Shown: positions 44,214-54,784, numbered from the stretch's first letter. The stretch is DNA of 64,000 nt from Macrosoma leucophasiata (GCA_036365455.1 JAWQUS010000030.1:14342001-14406000), one strand, 5' to 3'. Notes: generated from the letters alone by a model not told the origin. Translations and numbers: made by a program.

Positions 44214-44530
44214 AATGTCGTGGTCCTATTGTAAAATTGCACATATCATGCTATGTTCGAACATTTCATGAAATGCAACCACTTGATGATGCGCTCAACT
44301 AAAGGAGACGTGCCAAAATGTATGGAGCTTGGGCCCGCACCTTGTACACTATATTGAGAGAAAAAGCATAAAATACGAAACCATTTTCAGCTGTTCAAAT
44401 TGTTTATTATACCTTCAATTAATTGTCGTAAGTATATACCTAATTCAAAAACAAGAATATCATAGTAGCAATATGGTGACACATAGTGGACGTTTTTTTG
44501 GCAGGAATGGTGAAGTAGTTGAGTGGGTAA

Positions 44531-44800
44531 AAGTTTTATTTTTGAAGAAAAATGGAAAGAAAAAATTGACTTCAGGCGAGACTCGAACTCGCGACCTACT
44601 GGCATAGTTGGTAATAGATGGCGCTGCTGCTACCATAAAGCAATGCAATAGATGTGAAGGAAAGATTTGAGAAATCGGGCAGGGCTTCAGTAGCTCAATT
44701 GGAAGAGCGGCTGGACTAGATTCCCAGTAGGACGCGAGTTCGAGTCTCGCCTGAAGTCAATTTTTTCTTTCCATTTTTCTTTAAAAATAAAATATATTTC
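44531..44800. repeat. inverted pair of tRNA-like retroposon ends
   Basis: The left arm (about 44531-44605, -) and the right arm (about 44722-44798, +) share CGCGAGTTCGAGTCTCGCCT, GAAGTCAA and TTTTTTCTTTCCATTTTTCT. Only the right copy keeps the whole tRNA-like domain. The left copy keeps the T-arm and tail. Confidence 0.7.
44684..44757 (+). ncRNA. tRNA-like sequence, probable SINE head or tRNA pseudogene
   Basis: The fold is cloverleaf-like. The acceptor is GCTTCAG/CTGAAGT. The D-arm is GCTC-AATTGGAA-GAGC. The T-arm is GCGAG-TTCGAGT-CTCGC with a canonical loop. The anticodon arm is imperfect: CTGGA/CCCAG has an A-C mismatch around CTAGATT, and there are two bases rather than one between the D and anticodon stems. 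With a conserved pyrimidine-rich tail shared with 44531 and 56222, a retroposon head is likelier than a working tRNA gene. Confidence 0.5.
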
Positions 44801-45106
44801 ACAAGCATGTGTTTATGCGAAATAATATAAAACAAATATTATGGGTAAAAGTTGTCCATTACGAATATAGGTTTACCGTCTATCTATTCATCGCGGTAGT
44901 TAATTCTGCACAATCTTCCACCTTAGTAGCCAAAAGATAATGAATTTCCGTCTCAAAATTTACATCACGTAGGTAGGTTTAACTTTGATTTAAGGAAAAC
45001 CTAAAAGGTAAAATTTTAAATGTCCTTTTTTTGATCGTTTTTTTTCCTTTAAGGCGATAATTTTTTTTTTGATCCTTTATACACATTATATACATTGACG
45101 AACTGA

Positions 45107-45608
45107 TTAGTCCAGCGGTTTGGTGACCATTCGATTCGAGGATCACCTGTTCGATCCTTGAACCGCAACAAAAATTTTGATAGCCTACAAATATATGTTT
45201 TTTTTAATGTAATGGAAGTGGCAAACAAGCGTTGACGTTAAGTGATGACTGCAGCCTATAGACACCCACACAAAGATCCAGGTCAAGATGCAGATGCGTT
45301 ACCACTCCTGAGGCCTAAGGTGTTAAGCCTCTGTGCCGAAAATGACAGGGCCGTACATTTATCATTTTACCACCTGACCGAAACACGATAGTGCTGAACA
45401 TTACCATATAGCGGCAAGTATATTAGGTAATGCGGTGGTGCCTACGCCCGCGAGCTCCGTCACTGGAGCTCTACCACCAGTAAAAATGTGTATGATGCAT
45501 GCATGTGCATGTTTATGTATGTGTTGTGTGTTCAACGACACACGCGATCACGCCCATGATGTAGTTTATGCCTAGTATCCCGTGAGTGTGAGCGCATTTT
45601 ATTTTTAT
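45107..45608 (+). repeat. SINE family C split by a family B SINE
   Basis: The family C head (GAACTGATTAGTCCAGCGG, CCTGTTCGATCCTTGAACCG) runs to TAGCCTACAAATATATG at about 45198. The family C body resumes near 45486 with GCATGTTTATGTATGTGTTG and finishes CGTGAGTGTGAGCGCATTTT. The intervening 45199-45485 is a complete reverse family B copy. Confidence 0.75.
45199..45485 (-). repeat. SINE family B, full copy nested in family C
   Basis: A T-run (A-tail) precedes AATGTAATGGAAGTGGCAAA, and the copy ends GAGCTCTACCACCAGTAAAA. All family landmarks are present, including AGGCCTAAGGTGTTAAGCCT. Confidence 0.8.
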
Positions 45609-45611
45609 TTA

Positions 45612-45917
45612 AATTATTGTAACTGTCTCAGTAGTCGAGCGATAGCCGGTCACTACTTCTACGTTGGGGTCCTGTGTGTTTGTGTGTGTGTTTTCCTTTA
45701 TTTCTGGTTCTATTGGGATTTTTCCATTTACTGAAAGTTTCCCAGTACCTCGGAGTTTGGTAATGTCCCCGGAGCTGTCAACAGGCTCGCCACCTGTTAC
45801 ATGGGCCAAAACGTATAACGTACGTGAATCGTGGGTGTTTGCATGTATGCTTGAATTCATACATTTTTCTCTACCTGCCCCTTCGGAGATTACAAGCGTG
45901 AAGTTACGTCGTAAATT
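45612..45917 (+). repeat. SINE family D, full length
   Basis: It begins TGTCTCAGTAGTCGAGCGAT and ends GAGATTACAAGCGTGAAGTT. The B-box region has been replaced by a GT-rich stretch (GTGTGTTTGTGTGTGTG). The 94- and 115-codon frames on the two strands are shadows of the SINE. Confidence 0.7.
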
Positions 45918-46510
45918 ATTGTATTGCAAGCAACGAGGATACTTATAGACTGCCACTGGCTAAAGGGACAAATACTTGATATGAGCTATGAAGGACAGAC
46001 AGACTGACAGACTGGCACACATGATCCTTAAAGTTTCAACCATAAAATTGACAAAATATTGTTTCGTTAAAGATTTGAATTTCCACAAACCCATTCGAAG
46101 ACTAGTAGATGAACTCCTTTTCGATTTGTTTCTTTTAAAATTGTCGAAACTCTTTTCTCGATTTAGAAACACAAAATTGCAGTTTTAACTTTTTTCTATA
46201 ACTTGATTGACAAATCAAAAGCAAATGAAGCATTATAGAAAAAAAACTCAGAGACTGATCATAGAGAAAGTCATTGTAAACATTTTTGAAATAAAGCGTT
46301 ACAAAGTCATTATTAAAAATTCTCTTATTTTGGTTGTTTTTTCTTTAGTAATAAGGTTTTAGAAAGCCCGCGAGGAGCTTTTATACCTACTTAGGCAAAT
46401 AATAAAATAGGTTATAAGGTAGGCAACGACAAAGCTTTAAATTGTTTTAATGATATACCTACGTTTCTTCTACACATAAAATGTTTTTGACTAATTTTTA
46501 CTAATAACAA

Positions 46511-46575
46511 TGTTCTATTGGTAGTAGAGTTCTAGTGTAGGCGTAGGCACCACCGCATAACCTAATCTATATGAC
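46511..46575 (+). repeat. SINE family B, 5' fragment
   Basis: GGTAGTAGAGTTCTAGTGTA and GGCGTAGGCACCACCGCATA mark the family B start. Confidence 0.55.
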
Positions 46576-46603
46576 ATCAAAGTGAAGAATCAAAATTTGA
46601 ATC

Positions 46604-46866
46604 AGAAACTCATTTATTCATTTAGGGTGACAGGCCTCTTAGACACGTCAAAAAACAAACAAAATAAATTAAAGTGAACAACAATCGATATACATGTCAA
46701 ACAAGATAAAAAAATTAAGTAAAGTCAAGAATATCACTAAGATAATACTAAATGTAATAAACTAATGTAAAAAGTATATCAGTAGAATGTCTCATTTTCC
46801 CTTTACAAACTGATAACAAAGAGTAAAAAGAAAAGAAAAAGAGTCATTCTTTGTCATTCACCGGCA
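46604..46866 (-). repeat. repeat family H, copy 2
   Basis: It spans AATCAGAAACTCATTTATTC to TTGTCATTCACCGGCAGAGG and closely matches 32707 and 58869. Confidence 0.65.
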
Positions 46867-47050
46867 GAGGGCAGCACTATCATGGTGTGTTGGATGGTAA
46901 TGTATGGCCTTGTTATTTCTACAGGCCGCAGGAGTGGCACTGCATTTTGACCACTGATGTTTGTGTAGATGTCATGATAGAGTTACAGTATTCACTTATC
47001 CATCCATGTGAACTGCATGCTTGTTGTCCACCTTCATTTCATAAAAAAAA
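46867..47050 (+). repeat. diverged SINE family B
   Basis: GGATGGTAATGTATGGCCTT, GCCGCAGGAGTGGCACTGCA and GTGAACTGCATGCTTGTTGT lead to an A-run. The 134-codon frame at 46851-47255 crosses this repeat and its flank and is not a gene. Confidence 0.55.
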
Positions 47051-47394
47051 CCCAGCCGTGCATTTGTCTGATAGCAATAACTGTTGGACATATTGTCATG
47101 CAATTTTCATCTTTAGAGGAAGGTTTATAAATATGTTACGGCTTAAGTTAGGTGTGGACCATGGGCGCCCCTCGACTAGCCAGGTCAGGTCGAAGGGTGA
47201 GGAGGGTGAGGTCAGTTCTCCGAAGTCAAATTATTCTTTGCATTTTTTTATATAATTTCTAGGAAAATCATGTCAACATGATGTAATTTACTAATGAGTA
47301 AATAAAAAAAAGCTATATTAAAACTATACACCGCGGGATATAGAGATAAGATACGTACGTTCCTTCGTTTTACATCGTTATATAAGATATATAA

Positions 47395-47560
47395 ACTTTT
47401 ATCTCTGGGTCTTTGGGATTTCGCATGTTTCTGGAAGTTTCCCAGTAACTCCGAGTTTGATAATGTGTCTGGAGATCTCAACAGACTCGCCGCCTGTTAC
47501 GTGCATTAACATCTGCCTATCCCTTCAGGGATTGCAATAACTCAAAGTTGCTGAGCTGTC
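47395..47560 (+). repeat. SINE family D, 3' part
   Basis: TTTATCTCTGGGTCTTTGGG, CTGGAAGTTTCCCAGTAACT and CAACAGACTCGCCGCCTGTT are family D body sequence. Confidence 0.6.
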
Positions 47561-47592
47561 CTTGCAAAGCCGGGTTAGGGTGTAAATTTTAC

Positions 47593-47874
47593 TGATGGTA
47601 GAGCTCCAGTGAACCACCACTCTAATCACTAGGCATCATCGCATTACCTAATATACTTGCCGCTAAATGTTAGTGTTCAGCACTATCGTGTTCCGGTCAG
47701 GTAGTAACGTACGGCCCTGTAATTTCCGGCACAGAGGTATAGCACCTTAGGCCTCAGGAGTGGTAACGCATCTGCATTTTGACCTCTGGTCTTTGTGTAA
47801 GTGTCTATAGGCTGCAGTCATCACTTAACATGAACTGCATGCTTGTTTGCCACTTTCATGACAAAAAAAATACT
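47593..47874 (+). repeat. SINE family B, full length
   Basis: It runs from ACTGATGGTAGAGCTCCAGT through AGTGTTCAGCACTATCGTGT and GGCCCTGTAATTTCCGGCAC to GCTTGTTTGCCACTTTCATG and an A-run. Confidence 0.75.
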
Positions 47875-47940
47875 ATAAAGTAAATTAACAACGCAGTGAA
47901 TTCAGTTTTCAATAAAAACACAGAAGAAAATATCTGTATC

Positions 47941-48075
47941 CACATAAAAGCAAGGTGAAGTGCATTTCCTCTATCTTCCCAGACTGCCTCTATTGGATGG
48001 TTCCGTTGAATATAAACACGCGACAGCTTCCTCGGCTTTCGTTTACTTCCATAAAGATTTCAATTTGCTTTCAGA
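47941..48075 (+). repeat. diverged direct repeat with GAATATAAA, copy 1
   Basis: ACATAAAAGCAAGGT, GGTTCCGTTGAATATAAA, CTTCCTCGGCTTTCGTTTAC and TTTCAATTTGCTTTCAGA match 49307-49433 in order and strand. Confidence 0.6.
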
Positions 48076-48214
48076 CACAACATTTTATTACTTGACAAAG
48101 TACAGCCACATCTTTTTTTCATAGGAAGTAAAACAGACAGACAGTGTCATGTAAATTACTAAAGCCTAGTACCTAAGTACCTATACAAAGTATGATGTTT
48201 AGTATGATACAAAG

Positions 48215-48315
48215 ACGTGACCACCTCATTGACTATTAGTGGAGGATAATTTTTTATCTAGTGAAGTCCATCAACCGAACTATTGCGGTCAAAGGTCAAA
48301 CTCTTGCAATAGGCG
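48215..48315 (+). repeat. repeat family M, copy 4
   Basis: GACGTGACCACCTCATTGAC, AGTGGAGGATAATTT and CATCAACCGAACTATTGCGG are diverged family M sequence. Confidence 0.4.
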
Positions 48316-48418
48316 GCAGTCACGAAAATAACGAGGGCTGCAGCGTCCCGCGATAAAAATGCTGCATTTGTGATCGCCAATGCGTATGCCAAGCGTGGCG
48401 TTTAGGGCATATTCCTGC

Positions 48419-48929
48419 TAGACCTGAGTCGATCACTTCTTCGTCGGGATTCGGGTCGATCGCGACCGATCGACAAGGTGATCGAGTCTAAATGACTCGA
48501 TCGTTTGGGTCATTTGGGTCGCGACTCGATTTCGATCAAACGTATACTGTAGCTCATGATTCTCGTGATTCGAGACCCATCTGATAAGGATGTGAGACAC
48601 GAGACTGCGATCCACACATTATGTCGCTGGCTATTTTTCATTTTAATACATTTCAATTAATTATCACTATAATTTCATTCAAACTTTATAGGTATATAGC
48701 ATACATTTTACAATTAGATGACATGGTGCAGGGGGGCTTGATCGATAAAACTGTAAACAAACTGAAGTGTACTTTATGCATAATGTGATAGAGTTCACGA
48801 GAAACAAAGTACCCAATGACCCAAAGGACCCAAATGATCGACTTTTTTTGTACGTCACGACCCGATCACTTGTGTTTGGATCGTGATTCAATCAAAGTGA
48901 TTCTATCGCTCGCGATCGACTCAGGTCTA
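48419..48929. mobile_element. non-autonomous hAT-type element, 511 bp
   Basis: The terminal inverted repeats are TAGACCTGAGTCGATC at the left and GATCGACTCAGGTCTA at the right, perfect over 16 bp. ATTCCTGC is duplicated exactly outside (48411-48418 and 48930-48937). An 8-bp target duplication with TAG-like termini is the hAT superfamily signature. Inside, GATCG/CGATC motifs cluster within about 120 bp of each end, possible subterminal transposase-binding sites. There is no transposase frame; the small minus-strand frames are shadows. Confidence 0.85.
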
Positions 48930-49306
48930 ATTCCTGCACTGGACTGGACTTATATATGTGGAAACGCGTCCGACTTCTTTGATTAAAACCGTGATATCTC
49001 TATAAATATAAGCACGATATTGACAAATTATAGATATAAACCTTCCTCAGAAAACCCTCTTTCCAACATTTTAAACAGGAACAAAATTCATTGACAACTT
49101 TCTGAGATTCGCACATACATATAGACAGAGAAAATAGGGGAACTTTATAATATGTAGTGATTAAGTAGAAATCCTTTGATCACAGATCATAATAATAATA
49201 ACAGATCATAGTCGATGTTTTACCAATACATTAGACAAAAGGACGTAGTATCATTAAAATAACCCAATAAAACTTACACAAAAACGGAAAGTGTGTTTTA
49301 GTTTTC

Positions 49307-49433
49307 ACGTAAAAGCAAGGTAGGCAAGGCAAGCTTATTTCATTCGTACCTCTAATGGACCGTTCCATGGAATATAAATAAAACTTCCTTGGCTTTCATT
49401 TACTTCAATGAAGATTTTAACTTGCTTTTAGAT
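49307..49433 (+). repeat. diverged direct repeat with GAATATAAA, copy 2
   Basis: ACGTAAAAGCAAGGTAGGCA, GTTCCATGGAATATAAATAA, CTTCCTTGGCTTTCATTTAC and AACTTGCTTTTAGA correspond to 47941-48075. Confidence 0.6.
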
Positions 49434-49726
49434 AAAAATATGGTCTTAGTTTTTATTGTTAGTGCTTGAATAAGCGGAACTTTTTGTACATTTTTGTCAT
49501 TTTGTACATTTTGGAATATACGTTTTACAAAATGGTACAACCAAGACTCATTAAGCTCTTGACTCTTAACTAAAACTAATTAACACAACCTAAGATCGGC
49601 ATACCAAATAAATCAAATGCTAATTAGTATTAATTAGCCCGATTCACTATTGATTGAACAATCTCTCATTACACCATAAATGATCGGATGAAGGCTATTC
49701 GACAGACAGAACGTTACGTCGCGCAT

Positions 49727-49850
49727 GTAATACTCGAAGGAGTAGGCAGAGGTAAAGCATACATACATGCAAACACCCACGATTCGCTATTTACGTTTGG
49801 TCCCTTGAAAATGGGTAACGAATTAACATCTCCGGACACCGACTTGACTT
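49727..49850 (-). repeat. SINE family D, 3' part
   Basis: GAAGGAGTAGGCAGAGGTAA, ACACCCACGATTCGC and AACATCTCCGG are reverse family D segments. Confidence 0.55.
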
Positions 49851-49887
49851 TTTTATGTCATGAAGTCTATTAATGTTTTATTCCTTA

Positions 49888-51835
49888 CTAGCTGCTGCCC
49901 GCAACGTCGTCTGCGTGAAGGCAGTACAGCACCAAACATACCTAAGATGCCAATGTCGCTTTAGCATTATAAGCAAACAACTTTTAAAATAGCATTAAAT
50001 TAAAACTATAAGTTTTTTTGCAAGCGAAGCAAGTAAAGGGAGTCATATGGGAATCCTGCTGAGTTCAGTCATAAGATGTGACTGTGTTTGTGTCCCGGAC
50101 ACAAAAGAGTAAAAATACGTACAAAGGTATCAAACCTTACGACACTTTCCTTTAAACTACGTTGGTAGTTATTCTGCCGGGAGCCAAAATGTAAAGAGGG
50201 TCAGGACTGGTGACGCGGTAGCAAGCGACGTACAGTTGCCCGTGTGAGAAGCAACTCCCTAACACCTTCTGCCCTCAGTGTCTGCCCCTGCGACTTATTG
50301 ATGGTCATCGCGAACCAAACATTCAACTGTACGCGTTTGAACTGGAACGTGAAGTTATGAGGTATGAGGGGAATGCGTGGTATAAGTACAACTACAACTT
50401 CGGAGGAGATAAGTCCCGAAGAAGCATAATCGGGACACCTACCTTCAGCTTGATGGTATGCGATGGAAGTCCGCTTGCTGACAGGAAGTTCCGAAATGCC
50501 ATGGAATAATGTGTGGCGTCATCTTGCTCGACGACAGTATTTATGGAGGTATAGACCACTTCATTTCCTATTAATTGCTGCAGCCTGATCATTTTTGGGC
50601 GACAAAATGGCCCGCTCACACACCCAACAACTGATGTCCCTGTAGACACCAAGAATGAGTTCTTCTAAGCTGGATACTTCTCTGCCGGAAGACTCTGGAA
50701 GCACCATATGTCCACCTCTCTCTTCTGGTAGAGTGCTTTCGCGAAGACTTAGAAGGACATCAGAAAATTCTTGAGCACGTGCATTGTCGCTGAGCCGAGC
50801 TCTCATATTAATGGTCAAGGGCAGCGTACGAACTCGTTAAGATCGTGACAACAAAGCATTCACCTCACCAGCCCTCGATCTTCACGTCACCACGGGAAGC
50901 GTTTGCCGGAAATCGTGACACCATACACTCAAATGTTCGTTCCTGCGGATGTCCTGCTGGGTTCTATCCACGGCCTCAACTGCCTTTCTATTGACCTTCG
51001 TACACTCATCCCATACAATCAGGGAGCAATCCTTGAGCACGTGTCCCTTATCGCTGTTACATGACACACCAAAAACAGTCGTTTCGGCGCTCTCTAAATG
51101 TAAGGGAATTTTAAATATGGCATGTGCTGTCTTGCTTTCTGAAGCAGTGTGGCAGCAATTGCTATTGCTGTCGACGCTACAGCAATAGCAATTTTGCCTT
51201 GCCTCCTGACCTCTGCAAGTATGTCAGAGGTAACAAATGTTTTTCCTGTTCCACCAGGAGCATCCAAGAAAAACATTTTACCCTGGTTTCCCAACGCTTT
51301 CAAGGACTGTATCATAAATTTGTTTTTGCTCTGAAGAGAACAAAGTGACATGGTCATTTCGCCCGGATCGTAATTTGTCTCAGCGTTATACTCCCAATTT
51401 CTACGGTCTTGATGGGGTGATGATTGGGGAGCTGGTAACCCATATTTGATAGATCAATCTGCGGTGGAAATGACCACATCTTGAAATGAACTAAGACAGG
51501 TGTTCAGCATTAGTTACTTCGACTTCGTCTACAGTAGCACGTGTCTCAAAGCTCGTAGAAAATCTTCAGACAGATGATGGCGATACTTTCCGTCACTGAC
51601 GCTTGCCTCCGCGAGAGTGTCATTCCAGTTTTGGTCACCGTCAAGAAGGTGACGTGCTACACAGGCTGCGCGGTAAGTGGAATACTCCACGCCATCAAAT
51701 GTCCTCAGAAAAGCGAAATACGTTGGGCCTCGAACTGTGAAGTAACAACCGCAGGCAATAGCTTTCGCCATTATTTGGATGCACGATATCTATTAACCTT
51801 CTCGGATATTCATGCGAAATTAATGAAGTAAATCC
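49888..51835 (-). mobile_element. decayed Helitron carrying a helicase, CTAG end intact
   Basis: The plus strand starts A|CTAGCTGCTGCCCGCAACGT, a variant of the CTAG-hairpin terminus, and 300 bp later the C-terminus of a minus-strand helicase begins. Coding direction and terminus agree: helicase C-terminus nearest the 3' CTAG. No TC-type 5' end was found; the element breaks off near 51835 where another repeat starts. Confidence 0.75.
50205..51832 (-). pseudogene. Helitron PIF1-type helicase, frameshifted
   Basis: In order on the minus strand: VHPNNGESYCLRLLL and VRGPTYFAFLRTFDGVEY (pre-helicase region), DAPGGTGKTF (Walker A, about 51250), SLIVWDECTKVNRKA (Walker B, about 51010), CHDFRQTLPVV (motif III, about 50890), IKLKVGVPIMLLRDL (about 50430), and AMTINKSQGQTL (about 50300). 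These are the hallmarks of the Helitron helicase domain. At least four frame changes and stops separate the pieces, and the Rep nuclease part is absent. It is inactive. In the living family this protein unwinds DNA during rolling-circle transposition. Confidence 0.9.
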
Positions 51836-51970
51836 ATTAAGTAATTTTGAGTTTAGCCCGAACATACAAATAGACAAACAACAACAGACAAACAAACACT
51901 ATATTTGGCTTCGATATCGTTTAGATCACGCCCCAAATATTCTTTAAAACGAAAAAATCAATAAAAAGTT
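51836..51970 (+). repeat. fragment of the 800-bp composite repeat
   Basis: An ACAGACAAACAAACAC run with TATATTTGGCTTCGATATCG and GATCACGCCCC resembles the right part of 34358-35165. Confidence 0.4.
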
Positions 51971-52009
51971 TTGACTTTTCTACGTTTTTAAAGATTCACA
52001 GCTCTTCCC

Positions 52010-52241
52010 CCGTAGGAGATAGCATGATAATAGACCTAAAAATTATCTGAAAATTTTAAGCGTCTACTTCCTACCGTTATTATCGAACAAAAACATATAC
52101 GAAAAAAAAACACCTTTATTGTATGACCCCTTTGAACACCTTTTCTTATTTTTGGTAATTATTTTTGTCTTTAATAGCGGTCACAGAAATACATAATTTG
52201 TGAAAATGAGTTACATACACGTTAATGAGTTACAGCCTGGT

Positions 52242-52272
<31 letters not shown>

Positions 52273-52795
52273 AGACAGACAGACACACAGACAGTGAAAG
52301 ATTAGTAATCCGTAGGGTCCGTTTTTACCTTTTAGGCACGAAACCCCCTTTAAGATAGAACTAAGATACAGAATAGCTTAAACATATTCGATACGATTAT
52401 TTAAATTGACATAACTTTTTATTTCTGAACCAATTCACATGAAACAAACACTAAATGTTAAGTGACACTTACCACAATATAATAGTGAAAACATCAGATC
52501 GAATAAGCCATTTCTGAAATTAGCATGCACAAACACACAGACAAACAGACATTTATTCGGGATAAAAAGTACACAGTGTTGTGCGCCAAAGGTTAAAGTA
52601 TTATCATACCAAGTTTCATTGTAATTGGACCGGTAGTTTTTATGTGATGCTTGAACAAACAGACAGACAGACAGACAAAAAAAATCTAATCACATATGTG
52701 GGTTCGGTATCGATCTAGCAACAGCCCCTGGTATTTATTTTTTCATTATTTTTAATGTACTGAATTTTCACTTCTACAGTTTTATTATAAGTATA
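52010..52795 (+). repeat. 800-bp composite repeat, copy 2 (family I type)
   Basis: AATTTTAAGCGTCTACTTCC, a GACGGACGGACGGACAGACA run, GATAGAACTAAGATACAGAA, GTGTTGTGCGCCAAAGGTTA and CTACAGTTTTATTATAAGTA are collinear with 34358-35165. Identity is high by eye. Confidence 0.65.
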
Positions 52796-53021
52796 AATAA
52801 CTTAAAAATGCACCAAGAAAATAAAATAACAGCACCATATGCCTCTTTCAAGGTTCCCGCCAATTATAAGTATAAATAACTTAAAAATGCACCAAGAAAA
52901 TAAAATAACAGCACCATATGCCTCTTTCAAGGTTCCCGCCAATTATAAGTATAAATAACTTAAAAATGCACCAAGAAAATAAAATAACAGCACCATATGC
53001 CTCTTTCAAGGTTCCCGCCAA
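52785..53021 (+). repeat. 79-bp tandem repeat, 3 copies
   Basis: The unit TTATAAGTATAAATAACTTA through CTCTTTCAAGGTTCCCGCCA occurs at about 52785, 52864 and 52943 with no difference seen. It begins inside the last bases of the composite repeat, so the duplicated segment spans a repeat/host boundary. Confidence 0.85.
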
Positions 53022-53028
53022 AACCCCT

Positions 53029-53292
53029 AAAAAGCAGCCAAGTGCGAGTCGGACTCGTGCACGAAGGGTTCCGAACCATCATTTTTAACCTATTCTGTGA
53101 ACATTTTAAGCGTCTACCGGCTACCGTAATTTTTTTTAGTATTTGTTGTTAAAGCGGCAACGAAAATACAAAATTTCAGCTCTCTGGCTATCACGGTTCA
53201 TGAGATACAGCGTGGCGACAGATAGACAGACATACAGTGGAGGCTTAGTATTAGGATCCCATTTCTACCTTTAAGGTACGCAACTCTAAAAA
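53029..53292 (+). repeat. repeat family I, short copy
   Basis: GCCAAGTGCGAGTCGGACTC and CGAAGGGTTCCGAACC at the start, a short ACAGATAGACAGACATACAG run, and AAGGTACGCAACTC at the end. Confidence 0.5.
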
Positions 53293-53424
53293 CTGTTTTC
53301 ATATAGAAAATATGTCGTCATAATAATCGACCTTCAAAATAATTTTCAGTGAATGTTACATAGGTATTTGTATCGTGCTATCATATGTTTACTCAGTGTG
53401 AAACCTTTATGACTTATTCTCTAA

Positions 53425-53586
53425 CTGAAGATAACAAGGCTGTCTTGATAGTTCAGCGCAATAAACCTTGTACGATAACAGATCCCTGAATAGACTCGTG
53501 TTCACTGACTCCGTTCCCTTCTTAATTAATACACGTGTCTAATCCTTGTTTAATCGATTAATTGATACGTTCTGTGCATTGATGTA
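53425..53586 (+). repeat. segment duplicated at 57135-57293
   Basis: From about CTGTCTTGATAGTTC on, and especially GTTCCCTTCTTAATTAATAC through ATTGATACGTTCTGTGCA, this matches 57135-57293. The right half is nearly identical. The LINE insertion follows directly. Confidence 0.75.
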
Positions 53587-53976
53587 ATAACGAATAGTAA
53601 AAAACCAATAGTTTGGAAAGTCAGGAAACGGTTATTCAGTAGTCAAAATATAGATAACTTTAAGTCTAAATTACGTTCAATAGAATGGTCAAAAGTATTG
53701 CAAACTCATTATAATATGAATGAAAATTATAAATTATTTCATGATATTATCGTAAATACTCTTAATAAATGTATTCCTAAAACTACAAAAAAATTAAGAA
53801 ATGATTATAAAAAACATTGGTTAACCATTGGAATTAAAATATCCTGCCGCAACAAAAAATTATTAAAAATATTATCATCTAAATCAAATAGTCAAATACT
53901 TAAAGAATACTATAAAAACTATGAAAAAGTACTTAAAAAAACAGTAACGGCTTCAAAAAAAAAACTATATAAATAG
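53587..53976 (+). pseudogene. LINE ORF2 block 1: linker between endonuclease and RT
   Basis: The frame is open from the truncation point: KKPIVWKVRKRLFSSQNIDN leads into HDIIVNTLNKCIPKTTKKLR, the usual connector before the RT of Jockey-type elements. It stops after KKKLYK at 53976, in an A-run where a frameshift then continues the family sequence (NSNNKIKTAWSI). Confidence 0.75.
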
Positions 53977-54194
53977 AACTAAAAATTCAAATAATAAAAT
54001 CAAAACTGCATGGAGTATAGGAAATGAACGGACAAACAAAAAGCGTAAAAAACATTAAATTATTAATTAATAATACCTGAGTCTCGGACCCTAAACAAAT
54101 AGCTAATAATTTTAACGATTCCTTCGCATCGGCCGGCGAAAATGCTTCCCCAGGATCCACTGGACGAACGGTCGTAAACCCAACACAGAATACC

Positions 54195-54782
54195 ATGTTT
54201 TTGACACCAGTAAATAATCATGAAGTTAATAAAATTATTAAGAGTTTAAAAAATAAATTTAGCTGTGGAATCGACGAGATCCTTCCTACATTGTTCAAGC
54301 AAAGCGCAGATGAACTAACAGCACCTCTATGTTCTCTAATAAATCAATCATTCCAGGAAGGCTACTTCCCAGACTTACTAAAAAAAGCAGTCATAAAACC
54401 AATCCATAAGAAACACTCAGAAATTGACCCTACTAACTACCGCCCAATTGCTCTTTTGCCGTCAGCTTCTAAGATTTTTGAAAAAGCTATGTGCAACCGT
54501 ATTTGCGTATTTTGTGAAAAATATAAAATTTTCGCAGAAGCGCAATACGGCTTTCGTAAGAAACGCTCAACGGTATTAGCAGTATACAATTATATACAAG
54601 AAGTTTTAAATAGAATAAATGATAAAAGTTATGCGATAGGTTTGTTGCTTGATATGTCTAAGGTATATGATAGGGTGCAATATAATATTTTATTAAATAA
54701 ATTATACGGAATTGGAATCCGCGGCCCCGCTCATAAATGGTTAGTTTCATACCTACAAAATAGAGATATAATAATAATATAA
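54195..54782 (+). pseudogene. LINE ORF2 block 2: reverse transcriptase fingers and palm start
   Basis: The frame contains GIDEILPTLFKQ, KKAVIKPIHKK, NYRPIALLPSASKIFEKAM, QYGFRKKRST and LLLDMSKVYDRV (the first palm aspartate is in DMSK). It breaks after VSYLQNR, just before the region that should contain the YADD/FADD catalytic motif. Confidence 0.9.
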
Positions 54783-54784
54783 TT

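Noticed and set aside
44684..44757. A functional tRNA gene
   Set aside because: The anticodon stem has a mismatch, the spacing to the D-arm is one base too long, and the unit shares a retroposon tail with two other loci.
45609..45956. 115-codon (-) and 94-codon (+) frames as genes
   Set aside because: Both lie wholly inside a family D SINE that recurs at seven places with different frames.
46851..47255. 134-codon frame (+)
   Set aside because: It crosses the border of family H, a diverged family B SINE and unique flank. No protein family is visible.
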